Assembly: GCA_934561335.1 (NCBI GenBank)
Contig: CAKTGD010000036.1
Span: 1 to 11,673, forward strand
DNA: 11,673 bases
From: an uncultured Oscillospiraceae bacterium
Lineage (GTDB): Bacteria > Bacillota_A > Clostridia > Oscillospirales > Oscillospiraceae
Direction of reading: 5' to 3'
Shown here: one piece after another, positions 1 through 6,812 of the stretch
How positions within the stretch are numbered: the first letter of the stretch is position 1
Layout of the letters: each line of letters begins with the position of its first letter
Translations under genes and position numbers: made by a program
The notes under the pieces: generated by a model
What the model was told of the DNA's origin: nothing
What the model saw: the letters and a program-made list of their open reading frames with translations, nothing else
The model's database searches: none

Positions 1-125
1 CACGGTTTTACAGACCGCTGCGATCGCCAACTACGCGCACTGACCCATATGGCGGAGAGCGCAGAACTCGAATCTGACACCGTGCGGTGCGATCCGCTTA
101 GCCAAATGCCTGCTGCCAGCATGGA

Positions 126-548
126 ATGCGGGCCTATTTCATGAAGGCTTCCGAGCTGCGTGACCGCTTTACGGCCGCAAGACGCGCGGGGAAAACGGAT
201 TCCTGCCTCAAAAGCTTAGTTCGCCCATCCTGCTTGATCATTGATGAAATCGGCCATTGCGAATTCGATAAAGAGAATACGCGGCTGTTCTTTGACCTGA
301 TCGACCGTCGTTACAACAAGGAAGGCAATTTTAACATGGTTTTCACCAGCAACAAGAATCCGGCTCTCTGGCGTGAGGACTTTAATGAGGACTCTACACT
401 TCTGTGTGCGCTGGACCGCATCTTTGATGAAGCTACGGTATTCAAGCTGCGGGGCGAGAGTTTCCGCGGGAAGAAACTGGATACAGTTTCTGTACAGACT
501 GGCAAAGTAAAGGCCGTTGAGCTGCTGGCTGACCAGCAAGAAGAATAA
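126..548 (+). pseudogene. istB: IstB-like transposition helper ATPase, N-terminally damaged
   Basis: The 140-residue frame matches the C-terminal half of IstB, the AAA+/DnaA-like ATPase that assists the IstA transposase of IS21-family elements. Visible parts are the block MRAYFMKASELRDRF (residues 1-15), the Walker B region SCLIIDEIGH (D40, E41) and the sensor-like FTSN (73-76). Full IstB proteins are about 250 residues and have a Walker A P-loop before this region. Here a TAG at 99-101 closes the frame, and no GxxGxGKT motif is readable in any frame of bases 1-125. Frame 1 instead reads PAASMECG just before MRAYF in frame 3, which suggests a frameshift or small deletion near 121-132. The ATG at 126 is therefore probably internal, and the protein is likely inactive. 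Identity as IstB is confident; the exact lesion is inference. Confidence 0.72.
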
Positions 549-603
549 TATTTATTTGCCAATCTGGGTTGTTGGTACTATGAAATTCTATCGATTGGCT
601 TCC

Positions 604-669
604 GGTTTTCCGACAAAAAGCGGTTCGTTGCTCCCGACAAAACGGGGTCACGAACTCCCGGCACTAACA
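604..669. repeat. IS21-type terminal repeat region
   Basis: Two imperfect tandem copies of about 20 bases are visible: TTCCGACAAAAAGCGGTTCG (608-627) and TCCCGACAAAACGGGGTCACG without its last base (632-651). A third partial motif, CACGAACTCCCGG (650-662), leads into the terminal CTAACA. IS21-family ends are known to hold several repeated transposase-binding motifs near the terminal inverted repeat. The spacing and position right after istB fit that role. Confidence 0.5.
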
Positions 670-862
670 CCATTTTGAACAACACCACCGGGTCGATGCT
701 GGGTCGCCCATTATCCTCACAATAGAGCGGCTCCACCATTTCATACAGCTGTGTGAAGTCCACCGCTGCATCTATCTTTCGCAGCAAATGCTCCTTCGGC
801 ACCAGTTGGTCTATGACTACGAACTCTACCAGATCTCGATCCATTTTCCCGCGTTCCAGCAT
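670..862 (-). pseudogene. IS1182-family transposase, 5' fragment interrupted by the IS21 element
   Basis: About 64 codons are left of the N-terminal (DUF772-type) domain of an IS1182-family DDE transposase. The diagnostic stretch is VIDQLVPKEHLLRKID, followed by MVEPLYCEDNGRPSIDP and VVLFKM. Similarity stops exactly at VVLFKM, where the frame enters the IS21 end. The frame's further residues down to 578 (PGVRDPV and onward) are translation of that end, not transposase. The intact family protein is about 450-550 residues and keeps its catalytic acidic residues far downstream, so this fragment cannot be active. The start at 862 follows a weak AAGGGTG; an alternative ATG lies six codons further in. 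The 3' part of the gene should continue beyond the left end of the IS21 element, outside the window. Confidence 0.72.
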
Positions 863-937
863 CTTGCATCACCCTTGCCCATTCTACCATATCTATCAGA
901 AAAAGCCCAGCTCCAGCCGGACTTTTTCGACAGACTG

Positions 938-968
938 AAGCCGCCCGGTGAGGGCGGCTTTTTTATTT
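938..968 (+). terminator. Strong intrinsic terminator (+ strand)
   Basis: A perfect 9-bp stem AAGCCGCCC (938-946) and GGGCGGCTT (952-960) encloses the loop GGTGA and runs into the T-rich tract TTTTATTTT. Only the + strand has the T-tract, so it would stop rightward transcription, for example read-through from the IS elements, before it enters the antisense side of the peptidase operon. Confidence 0.75.
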
Positions 969-1409
969 TGCAGTCTCCAAAATCGCTAAGATTAAAAAGA
1001 GGATCGCAGGATGATTGCTTTCAATATGTTGCAAGCGAAAAAAGATAATACCATTATGACGGTTCAATGAAATGCTTCAACTACGGGGGCCGTGCTGCTT
1101 ATTCAATCAGCTTTGAGGCGATTGATAAGGGGTTAGATCTTCCGTGCGAAAAGGTCGGGAAGCTGTTAGCAGCTCTGCCGCATTCCGGATACCCCATACC
1201 TCTTGCGGGTAAAGGCGAGCAGAGCTACGCCCGCAGGCGGGTTTTGAGGATGGCCCTGGTTTTCGGATGCAGGACCCACGGAAATTGGCTGTGCCAACGG
1301 TGTTATCCCACTCATTACAGGGAGAACCGTCATTTTTGACACGCCGTGTTTTGTCTGTCGATTGCTTTTACATCACGCAGGAAAATCGTGCCAAAGCAAA
1401 CCAACTTCG
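969..1409. other. Stretch of 441 bases without a recognised gene
   Basis: No protein family, RNA gene or terminator is recognised here. Short frames exist (+ strand 1067-1339, 90 codons; - strand 1166-1333, 55 codons). None has a good ribosome binding site, and none matches a family that I know. A + strand mini-frame from 1011, MIAFNMLQAKKDNTIMTVQ, has a purine-rich upstream AGGATCGCAGG but ends after 19 codons. The segment may be decayed coding sequence. It is also the 3' flank of the leftward peptidase operon, for which no U-rich terminator was found. Confidence 0.4.
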
Positions 1410-2483
1410 TCAGCCCACAGTTTTCCAGTGTTTATCGACCCGATTCAGAACTTCACAGCCATCTTCCGTGACCAGTACAAGATCCTCTACTCGAACGCCG
1501 AATTTGCCGGGCAAATATACACCGGGCTCGATAGAAAAGATCATTCCGGGCTTGGCCAGATTGTGGTTAGCGGAGCTGACATCGCCCTTTTCATGATCAT
1601 TCTGCCCGATAAAATGTCCCAGCCGATGAGTAAAGTATTCTCCGTATCCGGCCGCGGCGATGTGATCCCGGGCAGCCTTGTCCAAATCGCACAGAGGCAC
1701 ACCAGGGCGCACCATGGACTCCGCCAGTTCGTTAGCTGTGCGGACCAGATCGTGAATGGCCGCAAACTCCGGCGCAGCCTCTTTGCAGAAATATGTTCTG
1801 GTCATATCGGAGCAGTAGCGGTTTTTCCGGCAGCCCATGTCGATCACGATGCAGTCCCCCGCTTTCAGCACAGTGTTATCTGGCTCGTGATGCGGGTCAG
1901 CGGCATTGGGTCCAAAGGACACGATGGTCTGGAACGACTCATTTTCGCAGCCTTCTGCCGCATACTGAGATACAATATATTCCGCAATTTCCTTTTCCGT
2001 CACGCCCTCTTTCAGACGCTTTACGGCGCGTTCCATCACGAGATCATTGATCCTGGATGCCTCCCGCATCAGATCCTGTTCAACACTGTCCTTGCATGCC
2101 TGCACATCATCCACACAGTCAGAGGCCAGTACGCACCGGCAGTCCGGCAGGCGATCCATCAAAGGCAGCAAAAATACAGCAGGCCACTCTTTGTCAATGC
2201 CCAGAGGCTTACTGCCGTCTACTTCCTCAGCCACCTTGCCTACACAGTCATCGGTATCAGAGAACCAGATTTTCCGGCAATTCGCTTCCGGCTTCGGGAA
2301 CAGGCTGTTGAGAAACAGGGCGTGATTGCCGTCCCGGCGCAGATACAGCGCCAGCATCCGCTCATAGGGGAACACATAATACCCTGTCAGATACCAAATA
2401 CTGTTGGGGTTGCTGATCAGCATCTGTTCCAGGCCCATCTCCTCCATAGCGGCGAGGACCTTTTTGATACGCTCCTGATACAT
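1410..2483 (-). CDS. M24-family Xaa-Pro aminopeptidase / prolidase-like metallopeptidase
   Basis: The 357-residue protein has the usual length for short bacterial Xaa-Pro peptidases. The N-terminal creatinase-like domain spans about 1-130 and the pita-bread catalytic domain about 140-357. All five dimetal ligands of the M24 fold are visible: D215 (VIDMGC), D226 (CSDMTRTYF), H290 (HRLGHFIG), E319 (FSIEPGVYL) and E333 (VRVEDLVLV). Candidate catalytic histidines are in PHHEPDN (H198/H199) and NDHE (H297). Such enzymes release N-terminal residues ahead of proline or split Xaa-Pro dipeptides in the cytoplasm. The start is fixed by AAAGGAG in the last codons of the upstream pepT gene, and the junction is TAACATG, with only one base between genes. 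It is the last gene of the operon, so translational coupling is likely. Aminopeptidase versus dipeptidase activity cannot be decided from sequence. Confidence 0.9.
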   Translation of the reverse strand: MYQERIKKVLAAMEEMGLEQMLISNPNSIWYLTGYYVFPYERMLALYLRRDGNHALFLNSLFPKPEANCRKIWFSDTDDCVGKVAEEVDGSKPLGIDKEWPAVFLLPLMDRLPDCRCVLASDCVDDVQACKDSVEQDLMREASRINDLVMERAVKRLKEGVTEKEIAEYIVSQYAAEGCENESFQTIVSFGPNAADPHHEPDNTVLKAGDCIVIDMGCRKNRYCSDMTRTYFCKEAAPEFAAIHDLVRTANELAESMVRPGVPLCDLDKAARDHIAAAGYGEYFTHRLGHFIGQNDHEKGDVSSANHNLAKPGMIFSIEPGVYLPGKFGVRVEDLVLVTEDGCEVLNRVDKHWKTVG

Positions 2484-2484
2484 G

Positions 2485-3741
2485 TTACTTCTCCTTTTTC
2501 AAGAACACAGTTTCGATCAGTGTCGGTGAAAGCATCTGTTTCACCGTCCGCACACCGGTTTTCAGAGACTCCACCGGTGCATACTCAAATCGGCCGTGGG
2601 CATTATGTCCGCCGACGGGCAGGTTGGGGCACAGCAGCCCCTGATAGGTCAGCATGCAGCCGTCCGTGCCGCCGCGGATGGGAGAATGGGTGGGATTGGC
2701 GATACCCGCGCCCTTCATGGCCGCCTCCGCCAGTTCCACGATCTCCATGTGATCCTTCAAAACCTCGTACATGTTGTAATACTGATCCTGGGTATCCACC
2801 GTCACTGTGCCCTTCCCGTAACGGCGGTCGATCTGCTCCGCTGCCGCATCCATAACGGCGATCCGCTGGCGGAAGCGCTCCATGCTATGATCTCGGATGA
2901 TATACTCCATGGTAGCTTCCTCTACCTTGCCGTGCATCTCCTGGAGATGGAAGAACCCCTCGTACCCTTCAGTATGGCCAGGAGTTTCAAGTGCGGGCAG
3001 CAGAGCGTTATACTCCATAGCGATCAGCAGGGCGTTCTTCATCCGGTCCTTGGAGGTGCCGGGGTGGATGCTGAAGCCATGAATCGTCACCTTGGATTTA
3101 GCCGCATTGAAGGTTTCATATTCATAGTCCGTGATATCACCGCCGTCCAGTGTGTAGGCAAAGTCTGCACCGAAGCCCTTCACGTCGAACTTACTGGCGC
3201 CCAGACCGATTTCCTCATCCGGTGTAAAGCCCAGCTTAATCGTTCCGTGGGGTGTGCCCTCAGCCAGCAATTCTTCCACCGCCTGCAGGATAATGGCAAT
3301 ACCAGCCTTGTCATCGGCCCCCAACAGCGTTGTGCCGTCAGTGCAGACCAGATCCTGGCCGATGAACTTTTTCAGTTCCGGGAAGTCGCTGCCCCTCATC
3401 ACAATATTCTGCTCCGGATTCAGCATCAGATCGCCGCCATCATAGTGGAGGATCTGAGGCTTCACGTCCTTGCCGGTCATATCCGGCGTAGTGTCCATAT
3501 GAGCGATCAGTCCGATTACAGGCAGATGCTCACAGCCGGGAGTTGCAGGCAGAGAGGCATACACATAGCAAGTATCGTCCACAAACGCATTGTCCACGCC
3601 CATACCGTGCAGTTCTTCTACCAGCAGCCGTGCCATATCAAACTGGCGGTCCGTGCTGGGAGTTGTGCCCCGGTTTGCGTGGTAGTCGCTTTCACTCCAC
3701 ACCTTAGCATAGCGCATCAGACGCGCAACAACATTATCCAT
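2485..3741 (-). CDS. pepT: Peptidase T (tripeptide aminopeptidase, M20B)
   Basis: This cytoplasmic dizinc exopeptidase removes N-terminal residues from tripeptides. The 418-residue length fits PepT (about 410). The metal and catalytic set is complete and equally spaced to the family: H81 and D83 in AHMDTTPD, bridging D143 in LGADDKAG, E176/E177 in TPDEEIG, D199 in LDGG and H382 in NAHGRFEY. The dimerisation lid lies between, at about 210-330, with the FSIHPG motif at its start. The N-terminal STDRQFDMARLLVEEL is typical. An AAGGAG overlaps the stop codon of the preceding M29 gene (14-nt gap), giving a well-supported ATG. Second-to-last gene of the operon. The product should feed dipeptides to the following Xaa-Pro-type enzyme. 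High confidence in the family; pepT itself is very likely. Confidence 0.93.
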   Translation of the reverse strand: MDNVVARLMRYAKVWSESDYHANRGTTPSTDRQFDMARLLVEELHGMGVDNAFVDDTCYVYASLPATPGCEHLPVIGLIAHMDTTPDMTGKDVKPQILHYDGGDLMLNPEQNIVMRGSDFPELKKFIGQDLVCTDGTTLLGADDKAGIAIILQAVEELLAEGTPHGTIKLGFTPDEEIGLGASKFDVKGFGADFAYTLDGGDITDYEYETFNAAKSKVTIHGFSIHPGTSKDRMKNALLIAMEYNALLPALETPGHTEGYEGFFHLQEMHGKVEEATMEYIIRDHSMERFRQRIAVMDAAAEQIDRRYGKGTVTVDTQDQYYNMYEVLKDHMEIVELAEAAMKGAGIANPTHSPIRGGTDGCMLTYQGLLCPNLPVGGHNAHGRFEYAPVESLKTGVRTVKQMLSPTLIETVFLKKEK

Positions 3742-3755
3742 AACTGTGATTCTCC

Positions 3756-4883
3756 TTATTCGTCTTCAGACAGCAGATTTTCGGGGTTCAGGCACTTTAG
3801 ATCATCCAGCACAAACAAACCGTCCTTCCGGATCAGTACATCGTCGAACCAGATTTCGCCGCCACCGTACTCCGGAGTCTGGATCTGAATGAGATCCCAA
3901 TGGACAGCGGATTTATTGCCGTTGGAAGCATTGTCATAGCTGTTGCCCGGTGTAAAATGGAAGCTGCCCGCGATCTTCTCGTCAAAAAGAATATCGCCGA
4001 TGGGGTGATTGATGACCGGGTTCACACCGAAAGCGAATTCACCCACATAGCGGGCACCTTCGTCGATATCCAGGATCTCGTTCATGTATTCCGTATTGTT
4101 GCTGGTGGCCTTGACGATCTTGCCGTCCTTGAATTCGAGACGCACGTCCCGGAAGAGGAACCCATCGTAAGGAGATGGGCAATTATAGCTGATATAGCCG
4201 TTAACGGAGTCCTTCACCGGGGAGGTGTAGATCTCACCGTCGGGAATGTTGCGATTGCCGTGCATGCCGAAGCAGGGGATGTCCTTGATGGAGAAGGTCA
4301 GATCCGTACCGGGAGAAACGATGTGTACCTTGTCGGTGCGGTCCATCAGGGCCTCCAGATGCTCCATGGCCCGGCCCATTTTCTCATAATCCACCAGGCA
4401 GGCCCGGAAGTAGAAGTCTTCGTATTCCTCTGTAGACATGCCGGCCAACTGGGCCATAGCGTCATTGGGATAGCGGAGGACACTCCACTTGGTGTGGTTG
4501 CAGCGCTGATCCAGGTGAATGGGGCCCCAGTAATACTGGCGATAGCGGCGCTGGGCTTCGTCGCTGATATTGTGCCACATGCTGATATTGGTAGTAGCGC
4601 GGATATCGATGTAGGCATCCATGTCCTTCATGCGCTCCAGTTCATAGGATGCGATCTCAGCCATGTGTTCCGCATCTGCCCCGGCCACCAGAGCTCCCTC
4701 CACATCATAGTCAAAGATGTGGATGAACGGCTTGCCGCCTGCAAGGTAGGCCTCCTGCACCAGAGCCTTCATCAGGGTTGTTTCACTGCCGTGCAGCTCG
4801 ATGAGAATTTTTTCACCCTTCTGCAGGCCTACAGCGCTGTTGATCAGGAACTTCGCGAATTTTCGGATTCTGGGATCTTCCAT
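3756..4883 (-). CDS. M29-family metalloaminopeptidase (AmpS/AmpT type)
   Basis: The 375-residue product belongs to the thermophilic-metalloprotease family M29, cytoplasmic dimetal aminopeptidases of broad specificity. Candidate ligands in the conserved order are E217 (PDGEIYTSP), E282 (YVGEFAFGVN), H309 (GSFHFTPG), and H328 with D330 (SAVHWDLIQ). The N-terminal domain with LQKGEKILIEL is also typical. It is slightly shorter than Thermus AmpT or staphylococcal AmpS (about 410), as seen in several Clostridia homologues. The ATG follows AAAGGAG with good spacing. It lies 76 nt behind the transporter gene, from which it is separated by a strong hairpin, and 14 nt ahead of pepT. In the operon it is the general aminopeptidase beside the tripeptidase and the proline-directed enzyme. 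Confidence 0.9.
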   Translation of the reverse strand: MEDPRIRKFAKFLINSAVGLQKGEKILIELHGSETTLMKALVQEAYLAGGKPFIHIFDYDVEGALVAGADAEHMAEIASYELERMKDMDAYIDIRATTNISMWHNISDEAQRRYRQYYWGPIHLDQRCNHTKWSVLRYPNDAMAQLAGMSTEEYEDFYFRACLVDYEKMGRAMEHLEALMDRTDKVHIVSPGTDLTFSIKDIPCFGMHGNRNIPDGEIYTSPVKDSVNGYISYNCPSPYDGFLFRDVRLEFKDGKIVKATSNNTEYMNEILDIDEGARYVGEFAFGVNPVINHPIGDILFDEKIAGSFHFTPGNSYDNASNGNKSAVHWDLIQIQTPEYGGGEIWFDDVLIRKDGLFVLDDLKCLNPENLLSEDE

Positions 4884-4917
4884 AATTGATATCTCCTTTC
4901 AACCGTATAGATGGCAA

Positions 4918-4946
4918 ACGGGGACAGGGGTTCCCCCCTGCCCCGT
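4918..4946 (-). promoter_or_regulatory. Intercistronic hairpin between transporter and peptidase genes
   Basis: The arms ACGGGG/CCCCGT and CAGGGG/CCCCTG form a 12-bp GC-rich stem with a single bulged A (4924) and a four-base loop (4931-4934). On the mRNA strand only three U follow, so full termination is unlikely. A partial terminator or an mRNA processing or stability element that sets different levels for the transporter and the peptidases is more likely. The role is inferred; the fold is seen directly. Confidence 0.55.
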
Positions 4947-4959
4947 AAGGTTCTTTTCT

Positions 4960-6369
4960 TTACTTGTACAAGGCTTCCAGAGAGTGGACCTCGTCTGCGC
5001 GACCGGCAGTCAGCGCAGAAACCACCAGAATAGCCACCACAGAAGCGGGAACAGCCACGATCGCGCACTGGATGCCGTAAGGAGTACCCATCAGGGTCCA
5101 CGCAATGGTCATTGCGCCGCCCACAATGATACCGGCCATACCGCCGGCGGGCGTCACCTTCTTGGAGAAGAGGGCAAACAGAATAGCGGGCGTAATGGCA
5201 GCGCCATACATAGTATATGCGGTCATCTGCAGCTGCAAAACCGTGGGGAAGTACAGCGTCAGGACCACGGCGATCACGCTGAACACCACGATGGTCGCAC
5301 GCAGAACCGTCATCTTCTGGTGATCCGTCGCATTCTTATTGATGTACTTCACATAGATATCGTTGGTCAGATTGGTCGCGGAGGAGAGCAGATAGCTGTC
5401 CGCCGTAGTGACAATGAACGCCATGCAGGCGCACATGACCAGCGCGCCGAATACCATGGGGAGATAGTCCACTGCCACCTGGAAGATAACGTTAGAGGGC
5501 GTATCCAGCGCGGGGTACAGCTTGGCAGCCTGAGTTGCCACTGCAACAATGCTGGCGATGACCATTATTTCACCGATGAACATGCCAATGTTGGACTTCT
5601 TGGCCTCGTCGCTGTTTTTAGCAGAGGCAAAACGCTGCAGCATATTCTGGTCGCCCAGCATCAAAGCCAAAGACGGCAAAAAGTAGCCCAGGATCGTCCA
5701 GCCGGACATACCGCCGGTAAAAGTAGTCTTTTCGGCAGACAGAACAGCGCCCTGAGCGCTGGCCGCGCGCATCAGAATGGGGATGGCGAGGAAAAAGCCG
5801 CCAATCATGATCAGGGCGCTGACGGCATCGGAATAGGCCACGGAAACCAGACCGCCGCCTACGGTGATGATCACGATAATAACCGTGCAGATGGCAAGTG
5901 CCACACCATGAGAGATCTCAATACCGCTGGAATGGCACAGCAGCACCAAAATGTTGGCAGCCGCTTTCAGCTGCGTGGCCAGCACGCCCACATAGGCCAG
6001 CATGACGCACAGAGCGGAGATGATGCTGGCGGCCGTGCCGTAGCGGGCACCCATGATCTCAGGCACCGTTAACTTATTGGACTTGCGGACCTTGCCAGCA
6101 ATGAAATACAGCAGAATAATACCGATGGGAGGAGCTGCAAAGGTCAGCACACCTACCCAAGGTCCGCCGCTGTACACGACTCCGGCAGAACCGGTAATAC
6201 CGCCGCCGCCGCACCAGGTGGCCAGCAAACTGCCCACCAGAATGATGAAGGGGATCTTGTGCCCTCCGGTCATCATATCGTCAGTGGTCTTTACTTTCTT
6301 GTGGGCGATTACCAGACCGTAGACCATCAACAGTACCAGATAAAGCCCAATTGCAATGATATAGCTCAT
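4960..6369 (-). CDS. Sodium:solute symporter family transporter (SSS/SLC5, PanF-like)
   Basis: The 469-residue, highly hydrophobic protein has about 12-13 membrane segments, the first at 1-22. Signature motifs of the SSS family are GGGLVSVAYSDAVSALIM (171-188), LGDQNMLQRFASAKNSDEA (238-256) and TTADSYLLSSATNLTNDIY (321-339). In the last one, S329/S330 match the Na2-site serines known from vSGLT. It should import a small solute with Na+ across the cytoplasmic membrane. The substrate cannot be read from sequence: relatives carry pantothenate, proline and other amino or organic acids. The operon partners, three peptidases, make an amino acid or small peptide plausible. The start has an ideal AAAGGAGGG seven bases upstream. 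It is the promoter-proximal gene. Confidence 0.9.
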   Translation of the reverse strand: MSYIIAIGLYLVLLMVYGLVIAHKKVKTTDDMMTGGHKIPFIILVGSLLATWCGGGGITGSAGVVYSGGPWVGVLTFAAPPIGIILLYFIAGKVRKSNKLTVPEIMGARYGTAASIISALCVMLAYVGVLATQLKAAANILVLLCHSSGIEISHGVALAICTVIIVIITVGGGLVSVAYSDAVSALIMIGGFFLAIPILMRAASAQGAVLSAEKTTFTGGMSGWTILGYFLPSLALMLGDQNMLQRFASAKNSDEAKKSNIGMFIGEIMVIASIVAVATQAAKLYPALDTPSNVIFQVAVDYLPMVFGALVMCACMAFIVTTADSYLLSSATNLTNDIYVKYINKNATDHQKMTVLRATIVVFSVIAVVLTLYFPTVLQLQMTAYTMYGAAITPAILFALFSKKVTPAGGMAGIIVGGAMTIAWTLMGTPYGIQCAIVAVPASVVAILVVSALTAGRADEVHSLEALYK

Positions 6370-6401
6370 TGACTTCCCTCCTTTACGGATGTTGTTTGCA
6401 C

Positions 6402-6430
6402 ATTATATTACAGTAAAGCGATAAAGTCAA
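6402..6430 (-). promoter_or_regulatory. Sigma-A promoter of the transporter-peptidase operon
   Basis: On the - strand a -35 box TTGACT (6425-6430) is separated by exactly 17 bases from a perfect -10 box TATAAT (6402-6407). Transcription would start near 6395 and give a 5' leader of only about 25 bases before the transporter ATG. The leader leaves no room for a riboswitch, so control, if any, should act at the promoter. No clear operator palindrome is seen next to it. Confidence 0.85.
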
Positions 6431-6700
6431 TGCTGGATAACTTACAAGAATCATATGATAAAGATTTGCTTTCTTAATATCGGAGATCAGCTATCACCTG
6501 CTCGTAAGTGAGCAGTATCTTTGCGAAATATCAGTCCAGTCAGCCTTTTAATCTATCCATGGTGTCCTTCGATCATTTTTCTCAACTGGCCCTCAATTCT
6601 GCTTGCAGAGCCGCTTATTTTCGTACATACAATTTAAGTCCAAGAAAATATCTGCACCCCCTGGCCGACAAAGGCCGTCAGCAATAACAGTTACAATGCG
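6431..6700. other. Intergenic stretch with a possible decayed coding remnant
   Basis: No intact gene is present in these 270 bases upstream of the operon promoter. On the - strand, 6556-6600 reads RIEGQLRKMIEGHHG and then TAG. This recalls the start of CsoR/FrmR-type metal or formaldehyde sensors (RIEGQVRGI...MIE), but with fewer residues between Q and M. The frame is closed on both sides, and NKRLCK lies in another frame just ahead. At best it is a frameshifted relic, and chance resemblance is quite possible. Confidence 0.2.
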
Positions 6701-6745
6701 ACCACCGCAGATAGGACTTACTTTGTTCGTCCTATCTGCGGTGGT
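6701..6745. repeat. Perfect 17-bp inverted repeat (hairpin, possible terminator)
   Basis: ACCACCGCAGATAGGAC (6701-6717) is exactly complementary to GTCCTATCTGCGGTGGT (6729-6745) around an 11-base loop. A small palindrome AGCGTTTACGCT (6751-6762) lies beside it. It starts 67 bases past the stop codon of the phosphatase gene, which is transcribed towards it, and the next operon has the same direction. It is therefore placed to end phosphatase transcription, but neither strand has more than three T after the stem. Confidence 0.55.
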
Positions 6746-6812
6746 TTGATAGCGTTTACGCTTGGGTGGTGAGGTTCACTAAGTGTTATTTATAATGGGT
6801 GCACTTTGAAAT

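Larger units (their letters stand above)
1..669 (+). mobile_element. IS21-family element, right part (left end outside the window)
   Basis: The segment carries the distal part of an istB gene, followed by a non-coding end with repeated motifs, and stops abruptly at CTAACA (664-669). Read on the - strand the end is TGTTAGTGCCGGGAGTTCG, a plausible IS21-type terminal inverted repeat that starts with TG. Immediately beyond it, the - strand coding sequence of an IS1182-type transposase begins in mid-gene, which marks the insertion boundary. IS21-family elements carry istA and istB in the same direction, so istA and the left end should lie to the left of the window. The boundary is inferred and is accurate to a few bases only, because the left end and the target duplication cannot be seen. 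Confidence 0.6.

Noticed and set aside
578..669. C-terminal part of the 94-codon frame of the IS1182 fragment
   Set aside because: These residues are read-through of the IS21 end, not transposase sequence.
1228..1246. CCCG/CGGG hairpin followed by TTTT as a terminator
   Set aside because: Stem of only four base pairs with a short T-run.
1166..1333. 55-codon - strand frame starting MTVLPVMSGITPLAQPISVG
   Set aside because: Looks protein-like but has no ribosome binding site and no family that I can name.
1067..1339. 90-codon + strand frame
   Set aside because: No ribosome binding site, and no recognisable family; not called as a gene.
1362..2855. 497-codon + strand frame
   Set aside because: It lies antisense to the M24 and pepT genes, which have complete active-site motifs and ribosome binding sites; its translation matches no family.
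2596..3888. 430-codon + strand frame
   Set aside because: Antisense shadow of pepT, caused by GC-rich third codon positions.
3900..6072. Two long + strand frames (329 and 423 codons)
   Set aside because: Antisense shadows of the M29 peptidase and the SSS transporter; low-complexity His/Gln/Gly-rich translation and no ribosome binding site.
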